A stretch of DNA of 64,000 nt from Mycolicibacterium peregrinum (lineage in GTDB: Bacteria; Actinomycetota; Actinomycetes; Mycobacteriales; Mycobacteriaceae). The stretch is taken from contig NZ_LQPP01000042.1 in assembly GCF_002102345.1 (NCBI RefSeq), positions 248,001-312,000 on the forward strand, in the 5' to 3' direction. Shown here piece by piece: positions 40,146-48,059 of this stretch (its first letter is position 1; every line of letters begins with the position of its first letter). Both the position numbers and the translations under genes were made by a program. Under the pieces are notes generated by a model, which did not search any database, was not told the origin of the DNA, and was given only the letters and a program-made list of their open reading frames with translations.

Positions 40146-41344
40146 GCGCTCAGCTTCTCGTCGAGCCAGTCGAACATGACCTGGTTCGCTCGCGATGCGG
40201 CACCCATATGGCAGTGCTCACCTGCACCGTCGGCCTCGTAGAGCGTCACCAGCGTGGTCTTCGCGTTGACCATCGCCTCGGCCGCCCGCGCCGGTTCACC
40301 CTTGAAAAACTGGTCGTTCTCGGCGTCGAGCACCAGCACCGGGGAGGTGATGCGGTCAGCCACCTCGGCGATCGTGTAGGCCTTGAAGGCCCGGGCCAGC
40401 TCGGCAGGTGAGTCGATTCCCAAGGCCCACAGTCCGTTCCGCACCGCCCAGCGAGTCTGGGTGTTGACGGCCATCAGCAGTCCGAGCACGGCCTCGGCTG
40501 CCTCGTCATTGCCCTCGTCGACCCACTTGGACAGGAACGGCGGCATCATGTTGGTCAAGGCCGAGTGGAAGTCGTAGACACCGTCATTGAGGATGACGGC
40601 GGCGAGCCTGTTCTCGAAGGCCGCTGCGCGGGCCACCAGATAACCGCCGAGGCTGTAGCCGAAGACACTGATCGCATCTGGCGCGATCTCGGCGCGGCTG
40701 AGGGCGAAGTCGACCACCGGAGTCAGGACGGCTTCCCAGTCGGACCGGAACGTCAAGCCCTGCTCACGCAATGTGGCGCCCTGACCGGGTCCGTCGAATG
40801 CCAGCACGTTGTACCCGCGCACCAGGGCTCCGGCCGCGAGCGCGACATAGGACTCTTCGAGGGTGGAGTCGTACCCACCGTTGAAGATGACGGTGGGGCG
40901 GGGGAGTCCGGACTTGTCGACCAGGTACAGGTAGCCGGGCAACGTGGTGTCCCGGTACGGGATGGCGATGCGTTCGAAAGCGAAGTCGAACAACGGCATT
41001 GATTCCAGGAATGTCTCGCGTGAGCGGTTGAACAGTTCCTTGGCCTCGGGGTCATGGGCGGGGTTCTCGCGGAGGTAGAACTCGGCGGTGCGGTAGTAGT
41101 TCGACGCCCGCAGCAGCGCCTCCCGCGCGCTGACGGTGTGACCGGCGGCCAATGATTGGCGGCCGAGGGCCTCGACCCGCTGCGCGGTGGCCTTCCATTC
41201 GCGATGCCAGGCGGCCTCGTCGCCCTCGGGGATGGCTCGGGCGGTCACCAGGATCTCGCCCAGATCGGCGCCCCCGGCGTTCGCGTAACCGGCTGCGCGA
41301 AGCGTTTCGAACGAGAACGACTCGTCGTCGAACAGGAACTTCAT
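40136..41344 (-). CDS. Alpha/beta hydrolase (dienelactone/pseudooxynicotine hydrolase-like)
   Basis: A 402-residue hydrolase with a helical N-terminal cap (about 1-130) and a core containing PTVIFNGGYDSTLEESYV, the nucleophile elbow ISVFGYSLGGYLVARAAA, the acid strand PVLVLDAENDQFF, and His in GEHCHMGAASRANQ. The long helical cap is typical of enzymes cleaving C-C or ester bonds in large substrates. It is divergent from a TetR regulator, with an operator palindrome in the 93-bp gap, so it is probably controlled by it. Confidence 0.88.
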   Translation of the reverse strand: MKFLFDDESFSFETLRAAGYANAGGADLGEILVTARAIPEGDEAAWHREWKATAQRVEALGRQSLAAGHTVSAREALLRASNYYRTAEFYLRENPAHDPEAKELFNRSRETFLESMPLFDFAFERIAIPYRDTTLPGYLYLVDKSGLPRPTVIFNGGYDSTLEESYVALAAGALVRGYNVLAFDGPGQGATLREQGLTFRSDWEAVLTPVVDFALSRAEIAPDAISVFGYSLGGYLVARAAAFENRLAAVILNDGVYDFHSALTNMMPPFLSKWVDEGNDEAAEAVLGLLMAVNTQTRWAVRNGLWALGIDSPAELARAFKAYTIAEVADRITSPVLVLDAENDQFFKGEPARAAEAMVNAKTTLVTLYEADGAGEHCHMGAASRANQVMFDWLDEKLSAQA

Positions 41345-41401
41345 GGCTACTCCTTAACGAAACGGAACTGCATCGTCTCGATTAGGCTAGATCGCGTTTA
41401 A

Positions 41402-41421
41402 ACGGAACGCAACCGTTCCGT
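41402..41421. promoter_or_regulatory. TetR operator palindrome between hydrolase and regulator
   Basis: ACGGAACG (41402-41409) and its complement CGTTCCGT (41414-41421) flank a 4-base spacer, 17 bases before the GTG of the TetR gene. A half site ACGGAAC recurs about 40 bases away on the hydrolase side. This is a good candidate for autoregulation and divergent control. Confidence 0.7.
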
Positions 41422-41437
41422 CTCGTAGAATCGGCGC

Positions 41438-42037
41438 GTGGCCACAGCAGCGCGCCGAACCTCCGGCGGTCCCGTCCTTCTCGACGACGTGACCGCCGCG
41501 ATCGAGTCGGCGTTCTTCGAGGAGCTGGCCGCCGTCGGCTACGGCAGGCTGTCCGTCGACGCAGTGGCCAAACGGGCCGGGGTCGGCAAGGCCGCCATCT
41601 ACCGGCGCTGGAAGTCGAAGCAGGACCTGGCCGCCGACCTGGTCACCAAGGTGGCGGTCGCGGCAATCGATGTTCCCGATACGGGAACGCTTCGCGGCGA
41701 CATCAGGGCCTATCTGGAGAACGGCCGGGCGGCGCTCACACATCGCCTGGCCCGCACCATCATCCCGGACCTGCTCGCCGAGGTGGCGCGTGATCCTGAC
41801 TACGGCGCCACCATGGCCCCGAGGATCCGAGAACCCCGCCGCCTCAAGGCCGCTCAGCTGTTCGAGAGGGCCCGTGTGCGCGGCGAGATCGCCGATGACG
41901 CCGACATCGACGTCGCGCTCGACATAATCGGGGGAGCGCTGTACTGGCGTCAATCGGTCATGCAGGTCAACGCCGACGACAACTACCTGGACCGGCTGAC
42001 CGAAGCGATCATGACTCTGGTCGCCGCCGATACCTGA
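41438..42037 (+). CDS. TetR-family transcriptional repressor
   Basis: A 199-residue regulator from GTG 41438. The HTH reads FFEELAAVGYGRLSVDAVAK, then AGVGKAAIYRRWKSKQDLAA. The C-terminal helices form the ligand pocket (VRGEIADDADIDVALDIIGGALYWR is typical of the TetR_C_16-like group). It faces a divergently transcribed hydrolase with a palindrome between them, so local repression is likely. Confidence 0.92.
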   Translation: MATAARRTSGGPVLLDDVTAAIESAFFEELAAVGYGRLSVDAVAKRAGVGKAAIYRRWKSKQDLAADLVTKVAVAAIDVPDTGTLRGDIRAYLENGRAALTHRLARTIIPDLLAEVARDPDYGATMAPRIREPRRLKAAQLFERARVRGEIADDADIDVALDIIGGALYWRQSVMQVNADDNYLDRLTEAIMTLVAADT

Positions 42038-42112
42038 GCACGACCCCAGGGTCTGGATGCACAATCAGCGCAGCATCTGAGTTCATCCAACTCTGACAGG
42101 ACGGTCGATTTC

Positions 42113-44017
42113 GTGCCCACCTCCGCTCACCCTTTGCGACCGGCGATCGTCGTCGGTGCGCTGGGCGTCGTGTTCGGCGACATCGGCACCAGCCCGATCT
42201 ACACCATTCAGACGGTGTTCAATCCGGCCGATCCGCATCCGGTGCCGCTCGATGATGCCAATGTCTACGGCGTCGTGTCGTTGGTCTTCTGGTCGGTGAT
42301 GCTGATCGTCACCCTCACCTACGTGACCCTCGTGATGCGGGCCGACAACCATGGTGAGGGCGGCATCATGGCGCTGATCACGCTGCTACGCCGTGGCACC
42401 GGGACTCGAGGTCGGCGCACCACATGGTTTCTGGCGGCGCTCGGATTGTTCGGGGCCGCACTGTTCTTCGGCGACTCGATGATCACCCCCGCGATATCGG
42501 TCTTGTCGGCGGTGGAGGGGCTCAAGGTCATCGAACCGGGCCTCGAAGCGTGGGTGGTGCCGATCACCGCGGTGATCATCGTCGGGCTCTTTCTCGTCCA
42601 ACGGCAGGGCACCGCGGTGGTCGGCCGATTCTTCGGGCCGGTGATGATCGCCTGGTTCACCGCGATCGGGGCCTGCGGGGTCGCCGGCATCGCCAACAAC
42701 CCAGGAATCCTGGCGGCACTGTCTCCTTGGTACGCAATCACTTTCCTGTCGGGCCACTTTCACATCGCTTTCTACGCGCTGGCCGCGATCGTGCTGTCGG
42801 TGACCGGTGCGGAAGCGCTCTATGCCGATATGGGCCACTTCGGGCGGCGGGCCATCACCGTCGGCTGGCTGGGTCTGGTGTTGCCGGCCTGCACGCTGAG
42901 TTACTTCGGACAGGGCGCGCTGATCCTGGCCGACGAGAGGAAGTCCAGCGCACCGTTCTTCCTCCTCACCCCACAATGGGCGCAGATCCCGATGGTGGTG
43001 CTGGCGACGGCGGCGACCGTCATCGCTTCGCAGGCGGTGATCACCGGGGCGTTCTCGGTGGTCTCGCAGGCGGTGCAGCTCGGGTACCTGCCGCGGCTAC
43101 GCATCGCGCACACCTCGGCGTCGACGATCGGCCAGATCTATGTGCCCTGGATCAACTGGATGTTGATGGTGGCGGTGCTGACCCTCGTCTTCGCGTTCGA
43201 ATCGTCTGCGGCCCTTGCCTTTGCATTCGGTATGGCGGTGAGCGGCACCATCACCATCACCACGTTGCTCTTCCTGTATCTGGCCCGGCAGCAGTGGCGC
43301 TGGCCGTTGTGGGTGCTGGTACTCGGGGGCGGCGCCTTGCTGGTGGTCGATCTGCTGTTCTTCGGCGCCAACCTCACCAAGTTGGTCCACGGCGCCTGGC
43401 TGCCGCTTGTCATCGCGGTCGTCGCGTTCACCGTCATGACCACCTGGCAGCGCGGCAGGGCATTGGTGACCGCCTCCCGTCTCGAAATCGAAGGCCCGCT
43501 GCGCCCATTCGTCGACGAGATCGCCCACCAGCAGCCGCCTCTGACTCGCATGCCTGGGACTGCGGTGTTCCTCAACCGCGGTGAGGACACGGTGCCGCTG
43601 GCCATGCGCGCGAACGTCGACCACAACCACGTCGTGCACGACCACGTCCTGATCGCCTCTGTGGAGACCGAACCCGTTCCGCGCGTGCCGGACGAGAACC
43701 GCGTTTCGGTCGACGATCTCGGCTACCGGGATGACGGCATCCTGCACGTCACGATCCACGCCGGTTACATGGAACGGCCGGATGTTCCCGCCGCACTGAA
43801 ACTGGTGCCCGCCTCGGAAACCGAAGGCGGCGTCGACCTCGACAACGCCTCGTACTTCCTGTCGCATCTCGAACTGGTCGCAGGCCCCGACCACAACATG
43901 GCGCCTTGGCGCAAAAGGCTTTTCATCGCCACCGCGCTTCTGACGGCTGATGCGGCAGGCTATTTCAACCTGCCTGCCGACCGCACCGTGATCGTCGGTT
44001 CACGGATGGAGGTTTAG
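42113..44017 (+). CDS. kup: Kup, low-affinity K+/H+ symporter
   Basis: A 634-residue KUP/HAK/KT transporter from GTG 42113. The signature VVFGDIGTSPIYTIQTVF is at the N-terminus, followed by ADNHGEGGIMALITLL, LFFGDSMITPAISVLSAVEG and VTGAEALYADMGHFGRRAI. There are about twelve membrane helices and a cytoplasmic C-terminal domain of roughly 170 residues. It imports K+ with protons at moderate external K+ and complements the Kdp pump encoded 32 kb away. It stands as a single gene. Confidence 0.95.
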   Translation: MPTSAHPLRPAIVVGALGVVFGDIGTSPIYTIQTVFNPADPHPVPLDDANVYGVVSLVFWSVMLIVTLTYVTLVMRADNHGEGGIMALITLLRRGTGTRGRRTTWFLAALGLFGAALFFGDSMITPAISVLSAVEGLKVIEPGLEAWVVPITAVIIVGLFLVQRQGTAVVGRFFGPVMIAWFTAIGACGVAGIANNPGILAALSPWYAITFLSGHFHIAFYALAAIVLSVTGAEALYADMGHFGRRAITVGWLGLVLPACTLSYFGQGALILADERKSSAPFFLLTPQWAQIPMVVLATAATVIASQAVITGAFSVVSQAVQLGYLPRLRIAHTSASTIGQIYVPWINWMLMVAVLTLVFAFESSAALAFAFGMAVSGTITITTLLFLYLARQQWRWPLWVLVLGGGALLVVDLLFFGANLTKLVHGAWLPLVIAVVAFTVMTTWQRGRALVTASRLEIEGPLRPFVDEIAHQQPPLTRMPGTAVFLNRGEDTVPLAMRANVDHNHVVHDHVLIASVETEPVPRVPDENRVSVDDLGYRDDGILHVTIHAGYMERPDVPAALKLVPASETEGGVDLDNASYFLSHLELVAGPDHNMAPWRKRLFIATALLTADAAGYFNLPADRTVIVGSRMEV

Positions 44018-44019
44018 CC

Positions 44020-44328
44020 TTATCGGTCGGTGATGTCGGCGTACCCCGGGTGCTTGTCGATGTACTCGGCCACCATCCAGCAGGTGGGCACGATGCGCAG
44101 CCCCGCGGCGCGTGTCGAACGTAAGGCTTCGGCGATGAGGATCGTCGCCAGCCCGCGGCCGCGGTATTGCGGGTCGACCTCGGTGTGCGGAAAGATTCGC
44201 TGCCCATCACGGTCGTGGAAATCGGCGAGCCCGACCGTCCTGCCGTCAACGTCGATGGTGAATCGGTCAGCGTGTTCGGCCACGCTGGTCGCAGCACCCG
44301 TGCGGTCGAGTTGGGTCCCCGAGCTCAT
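44020..44328 (-). CDS. GNAT-family N-acetyltransferase (YidJ-type, short)
   Basis: A 102-residue minimal GNAT of the COG2388 kind. The acetyl-CoA-binding motif is VDPQYRGRGLATILIAEALR, preceded by the strand RIFPHTEV and followed by LRIVPTCWMVAEYIDKHPGY, a hallmark of this group. The target is unknown. It converges on kup with a 2-base gap. Confidence 0.88.
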   Translation of the reverse strand: MSSGTQLDRTGAATSVAEHADRFTIDVDGRTVGLADFHDRDGQRIFPHTEVDPQYRGRGLATILIAEALRSTRAAGLRIVPTCWMVAEYIDKHPGYADITDR

Positions 44329-44428
44329 CTGCCCTCCGTTCGCCGTTACCTCACGATAGCCGCGGTGGTGTCGCCCTGGATCTCGGCATTTGCTGATAGC
44401 GCGGTATTGCCGGTGTTACGTTCGGGCA

Positions 44429-45043
44429 ATGAATCCAAAGCTGATCAAACGCACAGGTGCGCTAGCTGCAGCTTTCGCCATCACCGGCGCGACGGCCATT
44501 GCGTGCTCGCAGGAAGCAAAAGACCAGACCAAGGACGCCTTGTCCAGCGCGACGAGTGCCGCGTCGTCGGCCGTCGATGCCGGTACGAGCAAGGCCAAGG
44601 AGGGCGCCAGCTCCGCTTCGAGCGCGGTCTCGTCGGCTGTCGAAGGCGCACCCAGCACGGTGAATGCGCCCGGTGTCGGCGAGGTGGTACTCGACGCTCC
44701 CATCGCCGAGGAGTACTCCGATGCCGGCGGCGAGGCCAAGCTGGGGCTACCGACAGCGCAGCCGGAGAAGGTGGGCGACGGCACAGTGCAGGCGTTCGCC
44801 AACGGCACCATCTTCTCGTCGCCGTCGACCGGCACGCACGTGGTGCAGGGCGAGATCCTGCGGGTCTACACCGCAAACGGTGGCCCGGCGGGGAAGCTGG
44901 GCTTCCCCACCGGCGACGAGGACGAGACCGGCGGTGGACCGGATGTCGCCAACGGCGGTTGGATCACCGAATTTCAGCACGGCACCATCAGCTGGCTGAA
45001 CAAGGGTGACGGCACGTTCGCGGAGACCATCACGCCCAAGTAG
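44429..45043 (+). CDS. LGFP-repeat lipoprotein
   Basis: A 204-residue exported protein from ATG 44429. The signal peptide ends in AIACSQ, a lipobox-like Cys about residue 25. A Ser/Ala-rich helical linker (about 28-75) follows, and then LGFP-type repeats (AKLGLPTAQP, FANGTIFSSP, GKLGFPTGDE, GGWITEFQHGTISW). LGFP repeats are found in corynebacterial and mycobacterial cell-wall proteins and are thought to anchor to the envelope. It converges on the GH16 gene with an 8-base gap. Confidence 0.88.
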   Translation: MNPKLIKRTGALAAAFAITGATAIACSQEAKDQTKDALSSATSAASSAVDAGTSKAKEGASSASSAVSSAVEGAPSTVNAPGVGEVVLDAPIAEEYSDAGGEAKLGLPTAQPEKVGDGTVQAFANGTIFSSPSTGTHVVQGEILRVYTANGGPAGKLGFPTGDEDETGGGPDVANGGWITEFQHGTISWLNKGDGTFAETITPK

Positions 45044-45051
45044 CGGTCGCG

Positions 45052-45891
45052 CTACCAGACGCGGACGTAGTCCACGAGCATGTCGGCCGGGTAGGTGCCT
45101 CTGCTGGGGTCTTCTCCGCCCGAACCTGCGACCGCGAGGTTCAAGACGACGAACATCGTGTAACCGGGCTGGCTGAACGGCCAGTCCGGCAGCTGGCTCG
45201 CCGACACCTCGAAGTAGGGCTTCGCGCCCTCGGTGTAGTCCTGCCAGAACCGGGCGCCGTTCGCGTCCCACTGGGTGCGCCACGTGTGCCAGCCGGTGTC
45301 GACAGCGATGTTGTGGGTCTCCCACTCGCCGCCGTTCGACTTGGCGTGCACGGTGGTGGCCGACGGCCACTTGCCGTTGCCGTACCACTCGACGATGTCG
45401 AGTTCACCCTCGCCGAGGGTGCCCAGCCAGAAGGCCGGCCAGGCGCCCGCGGTCAGGCAGTTGAACTTGATCCGGGCTTCCCACGTGTGCCCGGCGCCGC
45501 CCTCCCACACGCTCGCCAGCTTGGCGCCGTAGTAGGCGTCGCCTTCCTTCGTGGCGCGGATGACGAGATTCCCCTTGCCGTCGAGGAAGGCGTTCTTGCG
45601 GTCATCGCGGTATTGCCCGATACGGCCGGGGACCTCCCAGTAGGTGGGGTCCTTGATGGTCTCGCGGGCCTTCGCGATGGTCCACTTCGACGTATTCGGT
45701 GACGAGCCGGCAGCCCCGTCGAACTCGTCCGCGAACACGTAGTTCACCGTGGCCTGTGGCGCCGACGGCGCAGGTACAGGCGGTGTCAGGGGCTTGGTCG
45801 GGAGGGCCTGGGCTTGCGGGGCGGGTATTGCCGCTGCCATCACGCCCAGACCTGACAACATCATCATTTTTCGGCGATCCAAGTTGGCCAT
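45052..45891 (-). CDS. Secreted glycoside hydrolase family 16 (beta-glucanase)
   Basis: A 279-residue enzyme. The Tat-like signal is LDRRKMMMLSGLGVMAAAI, then a Pro-rich linker. The GH16 active-site motif is GELDIVEWYG with nucleophile Glu163, Asp165 and acid/base Glu168. Other family landmarks are WPAFWLGT and YTMFVVLNLAVAG near the C-terminus. It hydrolyses beta-1,3(1,4)-glucans outside the cell. There is no carbohydrate-binding module. Confidence 0.93.
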   Translation of the reverse strand: MANLDRRKMMMLSGLGVMAAAIPAPQAQALPTKPLTPPVPAPSAPQATVNYVFADEFDGAAGSSPNTSKWTIAKARETIKDPTYWEVPGRIGQYRDDRKNAFLDGKGNLVIRATKEGDAYYGAKLASVWEGGAGHTWEARIKFNCLTAGAWPAFWLGTLGEGELDIVEWYGNGKWPSATTVHAKSNGGEWETHNIAVDTGWHTWRTQWDANGARFWQDYTEGAKPYFEVSASQLPDWPFSQPGYTMFVVLNLAVAGSGGEDPSRGTYPADMLVDYVRVW

Positions 45892-46021
45892 GGTGGTCCA
45901 CCCTAGCCGTGCTGCGTGCGCGAGTGCGGAATCAAGGGTTTTGCCGGGGGAGGTTCACTTCAGAAGGTTTCCATAGGAAACGCTTCATCCCTGCTCAGTC
46001 AGCGCGGGCACAGTGGGTCGC

Positions 46022-46276
46022 ATGACACTGATCGATTCTTTGCGCCGGGCCACACGGGGGCGCGGTGCGCTGACCGCCGGGCTGGTACTCGCCGGAGCGT
46101 TCGTCGCGCTCCTGCTCAGTGTCGCCACCAGCGGGCAGTGGGCCACAGTGCTGGCCTCACTGGCCGGCTTCGCAACGGCCATCACGGTGATCGCGGCCGT
46201 GGCGACGAGTTGGGAACACGTCGTCGTCAATGCCCGCAGTGCCGGGTTGGTCGAATCCGAGGTTGAATCCCGCTGA
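46022..46276 (+). CDS. Small two-helix membrane protein
   Basis: An 84-residue protein from ATG 46022 with two hydrophobic helices (about 18-38 GALTAGLVLAGAFVALLLSV and 42-68). No family is recognised. The charged N-terminus (RRATRGR) suggests it faces the cytoplasm. It is single, in the gap after the divergent GH16 gene. Confidence 0.65.
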   Translation: MTLIDSLRRATRGRGALTAGLVLAGAFVALLLSVATSGQWATVLASLAGFATAITVIAAVATSWEHVVVNARSAGLVESEVESR

Positions 46277-46288
46277 CCCGGAGCTGGT

Positions 46289-46507
46289 TTGCCAGCTAAG
46301 GCGATGGGCCCACCTGGACGGCGGACGGTGGTGAGCCCATGGACCGATGCGGGGACCTGTGAGGGCACCCCGCTGACCGCCTCACGCACGCTTTCCTGGG
46401 ACGACGCGACACTGGCCGGCACCGGCTACGCCACCTGGGAGGCGAGCGATTGTGGCCCGGCCGAGCGCAGCGAGCGGTTCTCGTTCACATTGACCAAGCA
46501 GTCATAG
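46289..46507 (+). pseudogene. Possible C-terminal fragment of a secreted protein
   Basis: The frame (TTG start, no signal peptide) reads VVSPWTDAGTCEGTPLTASR, then GYATWEASDCGPAERSERFS. It contains two cysteines spaced like a disulfide-bonded extracellular domain end. Because the piece lacks a start region or export signal, it may be a leftover 3' end. I have no family for it and would not be surprised if it is not expressed. Confidence 0.3.
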
Positions 46508-46566
46508 AACGGACTCCCGCCGCGTCGACGGTGAATGACCGCTTCGCTCTGCGATAGTCGTGGATT

Positions 46567-47244
46567 GTGGGTAGTCAGAACATGCACTACTGGCGGCGGT
46601 CGTTCTGGGCCCTGGTGGGCGTGGCCATCCTCGGATTCGGCTCGGCCGTGTTGCGCGTCGCCCAGGTCGGCGTGGATCCCTACACCGCGGCCAACATCGG
46701 CATCAGCAACACGATCGGTCTCGACCTCGGCACCTATCAGCTGATCAGCAACGCCGTGCTGCTGATCCCGGTCTTCTTCTTCGGCCGCGTGTACATCGGG
46801 ATCGGCTCGATCATCAACATGGTCATGACCGGCTACTTCATCCAGTGGTTCTCGGCGCTGCTTGGGCCACTGGTTCCCGCCGATCCCGGACGCGTGCTGC
46901 AGACCGCGATGTTCCTCGTCGGCATCACGTTGTTCGCGGCCGGCGCGTCGATGTACATGACCGCCGCGCTGGGCAACGCGCCCTACGACGCGATCGCCCC
47001 GATCATCGTCGACCACACCCGCCTTCCGTACCGGGTGGTGCGCGTCGCCCAGGACCTCGCGTTCGTCGGATTGGCTTTGGCGTTCCACGGGCAGGTCGGC
47101 GTCGGCACCGTCATGACTGCGTTCTTCGCCGGCCCGCTGATCGACTTCTTCACCGAGAAGGTCAACAAGCCGCTGATGAAGAAGGACCTGGCGGCACTCG
47201 AGGCGTTCCAGCAGCGGGTCAAGACCACCCGCTGGCATTTCTGA
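46567..47244 (+). CDS. YczE/YitT-type membrane protein
   Basis: A 225-residue membrane protein with about five helices. The first half reads GFGSAVLRVAQVGVDPYTAA and GTYQLISNAVLLIPVFFFG, the second LFAAGASMYMTAALGNAPYDAIAP and VGVGTVMTAFFAGPLIDFF. The repeated GxxPYD(A/T)-type motifs are typical of the YczE/YitT transporter-like family, whose substrate is not established. GTG 46567 is the start (an ATG 5 codons on is also possible). Confidence 0.85.
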   Translation: MGSQNMHYWRRSFWALVGVAILGFGSAVLRVAQVGVDPYTAANIGISNTIGLDLGTYQLISNAVLLIPVFFFGRVYIGIGSIINMVMTGYFIQWFSALLGPLVPADPGRVLQTAMFLVGITLFAAGASMYMTAALGNAPYDAIAPIIVDHTRLPYRVVRVAQDLAFVGLALAFHGQVGVGTVMTAFFAGPLIDFFTEKVNKPLMKKDLAALEAFQQRVKTTRWHF

Positions 47245-47385
47245 AAACGTAGTTCCGGCATTTTGTGTGCGAAAAGGCCAGCGGAACAAACTCTTTGGAG
47301 ATCGCGCCCAGGACCGATCGGATGAACCTCCTCGTCAAGAGGCGACGTAGGTGAACAGATTGATCTAGCGAAGTAAGGTGGGCAT

Positions 47386-48033
47386 GTGTCTCCTAGCTCA
47401 TCGGCCGGCAAGCCAGTGGAAACCCGAGTCCGTCTATTGGAATCCGCAACGGATCTGTTCAGTCGCCAGGGTTTCGGCGCAACCGGTATCAAGGCCGTTC
47501 TCGCAGCGGCTGAGGCGCCGTACGGATCGCTGTACCACTTCTTCCCCGGCGGCAAGCAGGAACTTGGCGCCGCCGCGCTCACGTACGGCGGTGCGCGTTA
47601 CCGGGAGCTGATCGAGTCGGCGTACCCGGCGGACGCCGACGTTGTCGCGGCGACGGCGGCCTCATTCCGCCGAGCCGCCGAGCTGCTTGAAGGAGCTGAC
47701 TACGGTTACGCCTGCCCGGCCGCCACGATCGCATTGGAGGTGGCCAATAACGATCAGCCGATGCGGACCGCTGCCGCTGAAGTATTCGAATCATGGCTTG
47801 AGGTATTGCAAGAGCGTTTTACCGCGGCTGGGATGACTGAGGAGCGTGCCCGTGATGTCGCGGTGGAGATCTTCTGCCTGATCGAAGGTGCGGTTCTGTT
47901 GTCGCGCACGACGCGATCGTCGGTGCCGATGCACACCGCCGGGCGGGCGGCCGCCAACGCCGTGGAGACGGGACTCGCTGCCGCCCCCAAGGGCCGCACA
48001 GGTCGTGCGAAGAACGCCCGGACTTCTCGCTAA
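47386..48033 (+). CDS. TetR-family regulator (YxaF/LmrA type)
   Basis: A 215-residue regulator from GTG 47386. The HTH region is LLESATDLFSRQGFGATGIK, with GSLYHFFPGGKQEL in the recognition-helix area. The GGKQELG wording and the C-terminal PAATIALEVANNDQPMR segment are typical of the LmrA/YxaF subgroup, which represses efflux or oxygenase genes. The target is not obvious: its neighbours are a YczE protein upstream and a LuxR-type regulator downstream. Confidence 0.9.
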   Translation: MSPSSSAGKPVETRVRLLESATDLFSRQGFGATGIKAVLAAAEAPYGSLYHFFPGGKQELGAAALTYGGARYRELIESAYPADADVVAATAASFRRAAELLEGADYGYACPAATIALEVANNDQPMRTAAAEVFESWLEVLQERFTAAGMTEERARDVAVEIFCLIEGAVLLSRTTRSSVPMHTAGRAAANAVETGLAAAPKGRTGRAKNARTSR

Positions 48034-48059
48034 CCGGCGGCCGGTGATGCCTCAACCGC

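Noticed and set aside
42319..43894. Leftward frames over kup
   Set aside because: Shadow frames; Kup has complete family motifs on the other strand.
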